NCBI RefSeq assembly: GCF_000346465.2
Contig: NC_034015.1
Coordinates: forward strand, 19,344,462-19,408,461
Origin: Prunus persica
Taxonomy: Eukaryota > Streptophyta > Magnoliopsida > Rosales > Rosaceae
DNA length: 64,000 nucleotides
Direction of reading: 5' to 3'
Shown: piece after piece, positions 48,617 to 57,189 of the stretch
Layout of the letters: the number at the start of each line of letters is the position of its first letter
Position numbering within the stretch: position 1 is the first letter of the stretch
Translations under genes and position numbers: made by a program
The notes under the pieces: model-generated
The model's input: only the letters and a program-made list of their open reading frames with translations
What the model was told of the DNA's origin: nothing
Databases searched by the model: none

Positions 48617-51196
48617 ATGCGTATCCTACGGACTGCTTTTCGAGGTCATTTCTTCGTTGAACTTCCTGGCAACCTTCTCTCCTTCCCACAATCTCGCGCT
48701 GCTTTCTGTCCCATTAGTACCGCTTTATCCCATGCAGAAGCCACTTCTTTTAGCAATGACACTGAACACTGTACGGCGTCGTGTTTTGATGAGCGCTTTC
48801 AGAACGTACTCAGAAAATTATCCAAGAATAACCCAAACGAGAGGACGAGTCTCTGTTCTGGCCCTTCGGGGTTGCTACGTAGTTGCACTTCAAAAGGGCC
48901 TTTGACCGAGGGTAAGGCGATTCAGGATCAACTGATCAAAAATGGGATTCACCCAAGTTTGGAAATTTGCAGTTCAATGGATAGTCTTTTTGTGAAATTG
49001 CGGAGCTTTGCGTTTGCAGGTAAGGTTGTTGATGAATTGCCAGAACAAGATGCTGTGTTGTGGAATAAGCTAATGTCTCGGCTGGAAGATGAAGGATGTA
49101 GCTACGACTTGATTAAATTCTATTGTCAGATGAGGAAGGATGGTAGTATGCCAAACGGGTTAAGCTTGGCGGCTGGATTGAAAGCTTGCTCAATTAGCTT
49201 AGAGTTGGATTTTGGGACACAGTTGCATGCAGAAGTTATAAAATTAGGAGTCTTTCTGGATGGGATTGTTGGGTCTGCTCTGGTTGATCTTTATGCAAAG
49301 TGTGGAGAGCTGGAACTAGCAAATAAGGTGTTCTTTAACATGCCCAAGAAGAATGCTGTGTCATGGAATGCTTTGCTTGATGGATATGGTAAGATTGGTG
49401 ATTGGAAAGAGATTCTGACATTGTTTTGCAGACTAAAAATTCAGGGATTGAAGTTTAGTAAATTCACTTTATTGACTATGCTTAAGAGTTGTGCTCACAT
49501 GGAAAATTTAGGAGGAGGTCAAGCTGTGCATGCTCTTCTAATCAAGATTGGTTGTGAGCTTGATAAAATTCTGGGTAGTTGCCTTCTTAATATGTACTCG
49601 AAGTGTGAATTGGCAGATGATGCACTCAAAGTCTTTGGGAGAATAAAAAATCCGAAAATAGTAGCCTGGAGTACAATGATAAGCTGCCTTGATCAACAAG
49701 GCCGAAGCCTTGAAGCAGCCGAGATGTTTTGCCAAATGAGGCACACAAACTTAAGACCGAATCAGTTTACCCTTGCTAGTATGGTGACTGCTGCAAAGAA
49801 TCTGGGTGATTGGCACTATGGTGAAAGCATTCATGCTTGTGTATTTAAATACGGTTTCGAATCTGATAATTACGTCAGCAATGCACTTGTAACAATGTAC
49901 ATGAAAGTTGGATCTGTACAAAAAGGTTGGCATGCATTTAATCAAATGCCTGTTCGAGATACAGCTTCATGGAATTTCCTTTTGTGTGGAATTTATGACA
50001 GTGAAAACTGTGATCATGGGCCAAATGTCTTCAAAGAGATGCTTGCGCAAGGTTTCAAACCTGATACGTACACATATATCAGCATTTTAAGATGCTGTTC
50101 CAGCCTGTTAACTGTGTTTTTTGCGAAGCAAGTACATACGCATATCATAAAGAGTGGCCTCAACGCTAATAGATTTGTAGCAACTGTTCTCATTGGGATG
50201 TACTCCAAAGGCAGGTCCTTGGACGATGCAGATGTAATCCTGAACGAATTGATGGAAAGAGACCTCTTCACTTGGACAGTCCTCATATCTGGTTGTGCAC
50301 AAACTAATCAAGGAGAGAAGGCTGTAAAGAGTTTCAATCAGATGCAACGACAAGGTGTGAAGCCCAATAACTTTACTTTCTCTAGTTGTTTGAGTGCTTG
50401 CTCCAGTTCAGCAATCCTAGAAAGTGGACAACAACTCCATTCACTGGCATTGAAGTCTGGACAGTCAAATGATACATATGTTTCTTGTGCACTTGTTGCT
50501 ATGTATGCACAATGTCGATGTATAGAAGATGCTGAGAAGATATTCAAGGGCTTGGATTCAAGAAACAGAGTCTCCTGGAACACAATCATATGTGGATACT
50601 CACAACATGGTCAAGGAAAGAAGGCTCTTGAAGCCTTTCAGATTATGCTAGATGAAGGTGTTCCGCCAGATGAGGTTACTTTTATAGGTGTTCTTTCTGC
50701 ATGCAGCCACATGGGTTTAATTGATCAAGGGAAGATGCACTTTAATTCATTAAGGAAGGAGTATGGGCTTACTCTTTCAATTGAGCATTGTGCATGTATG
50801 GTCAATATTTTTAGTCGGGCCGGCAAATTTAATGAGGTTGAAAGGTTTGTTGGGGAATGGAAACTCACAGAGAGTCCCTTGATTTGGGAAACTGTTCTAT
50901 GGGCTTGTAAAATGCATGGGAATGTGGAATTTGGTGAGAGAGCTGCACAGAAGCTATTTGAGCTTGAACCTGCAATGGGCTTCAATTATATATTGTTATC
51001 TCACATTTATGCAGCCAATGGGCAGTGGGATGATGTTGCAAGGGTTAGGGCATTGATGCGCAGTCGGAAAATTACGAAAGTACCAGGGTGTAGCTGGCTA
51101 GAGTTCAATGCTCAAGCCCATGTTTTTTTTGCTCAAGATAGAACACATCCCATGATCAGGGAGATTTATTCACAGTTGGAAAGGCTAGCTCGATGA
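48617..51196 (+). CDS. PLS-type pentatricopeptide protein, copy A, lacking a DYW domain
   Basis: An organelle RNA-binding protein. The single-exon frame encodes 859 aa. The N-terminus 'MRILRTAFRGHFF' is basic and acid-poor, as in a mitochondrial or plastid presequence. A long array of P, L and S motifs ('ALVDLYAKCGELELANKVFFNMPKKN' region and similar) runs to E-type motifs ending 'REIYSQLERLAR'. It is a clear paralogue of 57190-60159, sharing 'CLDQQG', 'FTWTV/FIWTV', 'IEHCACMV/IEHYACMV' and 'IWETVL.ACKM.GNVEFGE' blocks in order. Copy A stops where copy B enters its linker and DYW domain. The first PPR repeat is degenerate compared with copy B, where 'LVNVYAKCG' is intact. The frame is otherwise unbroken over 2.6 kb, so it is probably functional, perhaps needing a deaminase partner. 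Confidence 0.88.
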   Translation: MRILRTAFRGHFFVELPGNLLSFPQSRAAFCPISTALSHAEATSFSNDTEHCTASCFDERFQNVLRKLSKNNPNERTSLCSGPSGLLRSCTSKGPLTEGKAIQDQLIKNGIHPSLEICSSMDSLFVKLRSFAFAGKVVDELPEQDAVLWNKLMSRLEDEGCSYDLIKFYCQMRKDGSMPNGLSLAAGLKACSISLELDFGTQLHAEVIKLGVFLDGIVGSALVDLYAKCGELELANKVFFNMPKKNAVSWNALLDGYGKIGDWKEILTLFCRLKIQGLKFSKFTLLTMLKSCAHMENLGGGQAVHALLIKIGCELDKILGSCLLNMYSKCELADDALKVFGRIKNPKIVAWSTMISCLDQQGRSLEAAEMFCQMRHTNLRPNQFTLASMVTAAKNLGDWHYGESIHACVFKYGFESDNYVSNALVTMYMKVGSVQKGWHAFNQMPVRDTASWNFLLCGIYDSENCDHGPNVFKEMLAQGFKPDTYTYISILRCCSSLLTVFFAKQVHTHIIKSGLNANRFVATVLIGMYSKGRSLDDADVILNELMERDLFTWTVLISGCAQTNQGEKAVKSFNQMQRQGVKPNNFTFSSCLSACSSSAILESGQQLHSLALKSGQSNDTYVSCALVAMYAQCRCIEDAEKIFKGLDSRNRVSWNTIICGYSQHGQGKKALEAFQIMLDEGVPPDEVTFIGVLSACSHMGLIDQGKMHFNSLRKEYGLTLSIEHCACMVNIFSRAGKFNEVERFVGEWKLTESPLIWETVLWACKMHGNVEFGERAAQKLFELEPAMGFNYILLSHIYAANGQWDDVARVRALMRSRKITKVPGCSWLEFNAQAHVFFAQDRTHPMIREIYSQLERLAR

Positions 51197-51982
51197 AGAA
51201 TGAAAACTATAAATTTCTCTTAAGATTGGGAATGGCTTGGGGCATGGACATGTTATCAGATATATGGTGATGCATTGCCTATGGCTGAGAATCAAATGGT
51301 CCTCAAGAGCTCATTCCATCTTAAAGACCACTGCCACAAAATGCAGACGCCTACAGGAGGCCATTCCGGAGTTCAAGAAGTTGAAAGGTAGGAACTAAAA
51401 CTATGGAGGGCGCTTGACCAAGCAGACATTAGAAGTAGATTACAAGCCAGATTTGGAGGCCAGAGAACTGGTGCTAATCCAAACATGGAGTTGGCAGGCT
51501 GCAAATGGGTTGATTAGTTTATGGGGGTAATTCTTATGACCATCAAGAAAGTGAAACAATGCCATCACAATGTGTTAAAATTATCTCCCCCAATATGAGC
51601 ATCACCTATTGGATAATTGGATTGTTGCCAATTTCTCTTGTTAACAAGTATTCTTATTCTTATGTTCCCACCAAAATTGGTGTAAATTCTTATATATTGT
51701 ACATTGCAATTGGAGAAACGATTCAATGAAAACATAGAAACTTGCCTTCCTTGACCTTTCTTTTCCTTTGAGCCTTCATGTTTTTTAAGTTGTATTTTAG
51801 ATGATCCCAAAATGGGTTATGTGCTAATCTTTTTTGTTAAGTTTCTAGACCCATCATTTAATTTTAAAAGAAAAAAAGAAAAAAAATTAACTAAAGAATG
51901 GTTGCATTTCATTTTTAGTATTTAGTATTTATCTTTATTTCTTGAGATAAAAAGATAAGTCTATGGAATAAATATATGGGAT
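51197..51982. other. PPR-A 3' flank
   Basis: I looked for remains of a DYW domain in all forward frames and saw none, so the domain was lost by deletion or divergence and not by a simple stop codon. Nothing else is recognised. Confidence 0.4.
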
Positions 51983-53240
51983 TGTTGAGGCCCAAAAAAT
52001 CCAGGGTTGGGTCCAAATAAATTCCCGGCCCAGTGCGACACCTTATTAAGAAGAGACCCGATTTGGAGCACGCAAAAGTTTGCCATACATGCTCGCACGA
52101 GTCACAATCCACGTGTCATGCCAAATAAAATATGTGATCCATCACGGTAAGAATTGAAATGAGCCTATAAAATACACTGGCTGTACGAGCCCATGCTAAT
52201 TATCCCGTCAAGCAGCATATCACTTTTCAAAGCGATAAAATTTGAGCAAGCCGATCGACATGCAATGACAAGCAGAAAACCCTTATTTTGCACCTAGCCA
52301 CGCTACAAGCTTAAGTGGGTCCAAGCCACGCAAATGCCAGAGGCTTGCTGAGTGGTTTGTGGTATGGATGGTTATGAGCATTCACGAGGCCCATTGATAA
52401 GCCAAGGAATGGAACTTTTGGGCTGCTTGGGAGCCCCAAAACTCGGGCCCATTTTTTGAGCCCAAATATATAGGTAAGCATAACAGAGAGAAAATTGGTC
52501 AATCACCTTAATAAAAATAGTCCACCACTTTAGGAAGCTGGCCCATTCCATTAATAGACTAACCTATCACCCTAGGGAGGCCCAAATGACCAAGAAAAAT
52601 ATCTGAAAGTCTCCAGCACTTGGCTGGAGGCAAAACCACGACAAAAGCCAAAGGCCACTTGCGTCTGCAAACTGCTGGGAGACTCCAGCACGTGGTCAAA
52701 GGCAAACCTCTAGGCAGACCATTCAAAAAATCGAAGGGTATTAGCGCGCGCAGGTTGCTAGGAGAAGAAGCACCTTTCAGACCAACGCCTTTACCTATTT
52801 CTTTCTCCTACCAGCTCTTGACATGAAAGAATGGAGGAAAGAAGAAGAGGGGGTAGCCAAAGATAAGAGATGGCCACTGGAACAGCTGCGGGAAGGCTCT
52901 AGAGCTCCCAAAAATGTTGTCCATGTGTGTTTGGACTGAGTAGGATTTCATAAACTAAGGGTGAATCGAAGGAAGAGAAGACTTGGCAGATTGGGGAGAA
53001 ACCACTTAAGGTTTCTTGGGAAGAAGGAGCTTCCAGCAGCTATAAAATGAGGCATCTCCTACCCATCAAAACACACACATCCAGAGAGAGAGCAAGCAGT
53101 ATCTCTCACCTCTGGAATCCTTCAAATTCGAGCCATATTCCTCCATCTCTTTCCATTTTCTCTTCTGGCAAGTCATTCCAGAGCCTGGCAAAGCTTTTGT
53201 CAGGCTGCCGGAAAATTGCTCAAACCACCCACTTCTCTTC

Positions 53241-53310
<70 letters not shown>

Positions 53311-53640
53311 AACGAATCCTCTTAAAATCCCTTCCCCCTTGCTTTGAACCCCTGTTTCTCATAGGAAATCACATCTCTCTCTCTCTTTAATGCTAAAATC
53401 ATGAGTGCTTAGTTTTCATGCCACAAGCTTCTCAAGCCAAGCCAAGTATTTATCTGTAAGCGACAGTTGGTTTTGTAGGTGAAGGTAACCAATGTGTTTC
53501 TTGAGGCTCCACGAACCTTTTGAAGCATTCTTGGAGTTTGATTCTTAAACTCATACATAGGGGGAAGTTTTACCCATTTGCTCTTTACAGTAGCCCAGGC
53601 CCATCTGTAGCTGCCGGAACAAAAAAGCTCCTACAAGATA
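51983..53640 (+). mobile_element. Possible LTR-retrotransposon remnant or solo LTR
   Basis: It starts with 'TGTTGAGGCCC' at 51983 and has the composition of a plant LTR: a GC-richer 5' part, a TATA box 'TATAAAATGA' at 53041 followed by a short leader, and a candidate end 'CTCCTACA' near 53630. No matching target-site duplication, second LTR or coding domain was found. A solo or truncated LTR is the likeliest reading, but the boundaries are uncertain. Confidence 0.35.
53244..53307. repeat. (CT)32 microsatellite
   Basis: The longest dinucleotide run in the window, 64 bp, inside the LTR-like segment and about 200 bp after its TATA-like box. Confidence 0.95.
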
Positions 53641-54387
53641 TACGAGGAATCCTAAACTGCATGCTTATATAGACTCTAGCAGTAAACATATGGATATGCA
53701 TATCATGTTATTTATATGAGTATTTAGCATATATAGGATTAATGTCGACAACTTGGCAAGCTTTACATACTATATTTTCTTCTTACTGAAAATAGTTTTC
53801 TTTCTGGAATTGTTTACTAATTACCAGTGAGGTTATTTGTAAAATACGTTGAGATATTACTGTAATAATTGAATGAAAAGTTACTCTCGTCAATTCAAAA
53901 GGGGATGGTTTTATTTGGAGATGAATCTGTGAATGTCTTTACTATTGTTGTTTCATGTCCTATATTAGTGTGAGACATAACTTTTTGATTGAATTTGAGT
54001 AAGGGGAGATATTGATTCTTGCTAAATTGACCACATGATATTGATTATTGAAATTTGTAAGCATAATCTGATTTGATTCTCTTTTATATTTGGTAGAGTT
54101 TTTCTTTCTTACTTTCACATATCTAAAAGTAAGAAGATATTACAAAATTTCCAAAACTTAACCTTGCTTTTGTGGTTTTCTACTCTCCCATTGCCAGACA
54201 TCAAGATTTATCATAACATGGAACAACACATTCCTCCGTGGTGATTGTAGATATAATACTGGACAAATGAAAATAACAATTATTCTTTTTTGGTTTACTA
54301 AATTGTTTATATTGGAAGAAAAATAATTGTGAACCTGAAAAAGGAGAAACATTAAATTGTCATAAAAAAGTAAATAAAAACACTTAT

Positions 54388-54497
54388 TTAAGCCAAGTGG
54401 TCTTTGGTTCGAACTCTCACGACATCTTGATAGTATGTGTAAGAAACTCCCTTCTACTTGCAGCTTAGACTATTGCTTGTTATAAAAAAAAAAAAAA
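54388..54497 (+). mobile_element. tRNA-derived SINE-like element, plus orientation
   Basis: A tRNA-like head 'AGCCAAGTGGTCTTTGGTTC' contains a B box 'GGTTCGAACTC' (54406-54416). The body ends 'CTATTGCTTGTTAT' followed by an A15 tail (54483-54497). This is the most complete member of the family seen in the window. Confidence 0.65.
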
Positions 54498-54519
54498 TTA
54501 ATTCAGCAGAAAAGTAGCC

Positions 54520-54720
54520 AGTCTGGTTTTAAATGACGGCTTGCATCTTTAGCTCCGGTTTTAAGATAATTAGTGGCGACTTTAAGGTCTCAAAAACAGC
54601 TTTAGCTTCGATTTTTTGGGTCACTAACCGTTGGTAAGCGCCACTAATTGAAACTATAGTCAACGAAACTTTTAACCGTAGCTAAAAGTCGTCAGAGTAG
54701 TCAATCATCTCCTTACTCCG
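54520..54720. mobile_element. Possible DNA-transposon subterminal repeat region
   Basis: Repeated short motifs of the kind 'AGTGGCGACTTT', 'GCGCCACTAATT', 'AACTTTTAACCGTAGC' and 'TAAAAGTCG' occur in both orientations. This is typical of CACTA-type element ends in plants. No transposase or terminal sequence is seen. Confidence 0.35.
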
Positions 54721-55877
54721 TCTGGGCAGTGATTTGTTCATTCGGAACGGAATTTTAAGAATTTACACCTGTTTAAAATGGAAAACCGTTTCTCAAGTTT
54801 CGCTGAAGCTACTTTTTTATTATTTGCAAAACATCATTCCTTGAGCCAAGGACCTACTACGACCTCCAACCTGCTTTTGTAATTTTGTTAAGATTACATA
54901 CTCAATCCTGACAAAGCCTGAAAATTCACACAACCAAAGCTCCATTAGCATATTAACAAAAGCAAACCAAAAATCACAATCCCAAGACCTAATCAACAAC
55001 AAAAGGGGAAAACAATAAACCATATATTACCAAATATCTTCCATCAAAGGTAGTTAGAATATAGTTTCAGGTTAGCACTCCATCACAACCTAAAAACAGT
55101 CAAATTTCCAATCCACACAGCATGTAACCAGATTCCAACTCACTCCACAGAAAAGTAGACTAGGTCAAAATCTAAGATTACGTTTCAAAGAACCACCGAA
55201 TTCCATATCATGCCAAATACAACCAACCATAATGGAGTGATCCATACAGACTAACAAAACATGAGATGGCAAACTGAGAGATCCAGATGCTACAGCTTGT
55301 ATGCATCATATGAATCAACTAAATGCAGTAAGAAAAGCCTGAAAATGTAAAGGATTAAACATCTGCAGAAATTAAACAGCTACAAAACTTAACAAATGAA
55401 AGATCACTAGGACATGATATGGGAGAGGTATATCATGTCCTGGTACCAGGACACAATCATGCCAAATGCGGGTCAACAGTTTTTCGGTTCTTTATATTAT
55501 TATTGTATTTTTAACAGCATCTATGCTAATAAAGTGATGCCAAAACTGTCATGTCCGACTAGTCAATGAAGGAAACCATATAGATTATGCATACATGGAA
55601 ATCTAAGAACAAAATAATGAAGATACTGATCTTCAAACTAACAGAACCCAGAGGCCACTCTGAAAACTATTCCAGGGTAGAATAATACTGTTTTGAAATT
55701 TAATACAGGAGGTTCTTGTTTGTATCCCACAGAAAAAAGTTAATGGAATTCAAGTCCTGGTTACAGAAAGGCTTTTATATGTTTCCATTTGAAACAGCTT
55801 TTAATTATCAAATGAATCAAAGAAAAAGGCTCTACAAACATACACACAAAGGATATCAAAGTATAGAAAAAGCAAGA

Positions 55878-55953
55878 AATCAACAACACAGCACAAATGG
55901 CATAATCCAGAATCAACAACACAACACAAATGACATAATCCAGAATCAACAAA
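55878..55953. repeat. 33-bp tandem repeat, about 2.3 copies
   Basis: 'AATCAACAAC' begins at 55878 and 55911, and 'AATCAACAAA' at 55944, an exact 33-bp period. The length is a multiple of three and the unit lies in an open frame (55716-55964), but nothing else supports coding. Confidence 0.8.
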
Positions 55954-56204
55954 GTGATGCGTGAACCCAATTATTAAGGATGAACTTTAGCTCATAACAA
56001 AGAAACGTAATTTAATACAAGAACCCTTCTATTGGACCAAACACAGATAAAATTCCAATAACACATCATCCAATCAGTCATTTATCATACAATTAGAACC
56101 AAAGTTTTACTTTTTTCTTTGGGTAAGCAAAAGATCATCCCTTTTACCTGTTTGAAGAGGAGAAGAAGAAATTAACAGACGGCCGATCAAGATTACTATG
56201 TCTT

Positions 56205-56620
56205 ATGGGGTAACAGCAGTGATGTATGAACTATTTTCAAAACCTCCAATTCTAATTTTCAAATTCAACTTCCTTGAATTAAAATACTAAACAATTTCAC
56301 AAAAGGATTGAAGTTTGAACCAAAACCAATTAGAGACTACACAATCAGAACCCAGAAAATCTCAAACCTGTTATCTAATAAAAATTACCTGAGAGTTTAC
56401 CAGAGTTTTTCCATGCAATTAACGAAATTGAAGGACATACGATGATACACGCTCCTCGCTCTGAACCGATTCGGTCACAATAGCAGGCCTACAAGGTTAC
56501 AACACCAGGAAACGTCGTAGTTTGCTCTGCTTCAAGAGCCTGAGAGAAAAAGAGCCGTTGAAAAATTGGGTTTTTTGTGACTAAAATCTAAATTTACTTA
56601 TAAAAATTGGGTTGCTGTAG
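56205..56620 (-). repeat. Duplicated 5' leader/promoter block, copy 2
   Basis: Partner of 415-850. On the minus strand 'CTCTCAG/GTAATTTT' near 56385-56395 looks like a leader exon donor. In this copy the block sits head-to-head with the PPR-B promoter, so it may be one half of a bidirectional promoter. Confidence 0.5.
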
Positions 56621-56711
56621 TTTTTGGGGCTGCTCGGCTTTTGTTGGGCCTGCTTTGTGGCTCTATGCTTAGCTATTGGGCTTCAGTAGAATTTGCTTTC
56701 TGAACACGTCT

Positions 56712-56721
56712 ACGACGTCGT
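56712..56721. promoter_or_regulatory. ACGACGTCGT palindrome upstream of PPR-B
   Basis: Ten-bp self-complementary site with the same ACGT core as the NDL promoter palindrome, about 270 bp upstream of the PPR-B leader intron. Confidence 0.4.
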
Positions 56722-56782
56722 TTCATCTTATCTAGACAGAGAATGAAGGAAGACGACCCGGCGGCTACGATACTTTTAGAAA

Positions 56783-56802
56783 GCCCGCGACTGCAGTCGC
56801 GG
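56783..56802. promoter_or_regulatory. 20-bp perfect palindrome upstream of PPR-B
   Basis: 'CCCGCGACTGCAGTCGCGGG' is fully self-complementary and very GC-rich in an AT-rich setting. It lies just before the GA-rich leader. It could form a stable hairpin in DNA or in a leader transcript. Confidence 0.7.
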
Positions 56803-56829
56803 GTTTAAGCAAAACCCCTACCCAGGAAG

Positions 56830-56833
<4 letters not shown>

Positions 56834-56862
<29 letters not shown>
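56834..56862. repeat. GA microsatellite in the PPR-B 5' leader
   Basis: A GA run of about 13 units followed by GGAGAGGGAGAGG, upstream of the leader intron. Confidence 0.85.
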
Positions 56863-56867
<5 letters not shown>

Positions 56868-57189
56868 GGAGAGGAACTTCCAATAGAGAAAGGAGAGAGA
56901 AGAAGCACCAGCTGCTGTAGCTGCTGCCAGTCGTCAACCGACGTCGCCGGCTTTCATTTGTCACCGTCCTGGTTGCACATGTAAGTGAAAAGCATGAAAC
57001 TTTTCTGTAATATTAGCTAACGTTCCTTATTAATAATTGGTTTCACTCATTTCTATTGTTGATTCTAGATTATGTAATTTATGTTGTGTTGTTGATTTCT
57101 TCTTGTGCCTATATTTGGATAACCTTTTTGTGTGTGTTTATAAAGCCATTTTTTTGGTTCATTTGATAATTACAAACTGTTTCAAATAG

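Larger units (their letters stand above)
53641..56204. other. Repeat-rich spacer between PPR copies
   Basis: No gene is supported. It contains a SINE (54388-54497), a stretch resembling DNA-transposon subterminal repeats (54520-54720) and a 33-bp tandem repeat (55878-55953). If the leader at 56205-56620 drives a minus-strand transcript, its body would lie here, but I see no coding exon. Confidence 0.4.

Noticed and set aside
48564..48905. 113-codon frame overlapping the start of PPR-A in another frame
   Set aside because: No homology. The PPR-A frame starting at 48617 continues for 859 codons with PPR motifs.
53047..53325. 92-codon frame in the CT-rich region
   Set aside because: It ends in a long Ser-Leu run translated from the CT microsatellite and lies in LTR-like sequence.
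55716..55964. 82-codon frame with an 11-residue repeat (NQQHSTNDIIQ type)
   Set aside because: The repeat is a 33-bp tandem whose length happens to be a multiple of three. No promoter, splice signal or homology supports coding.
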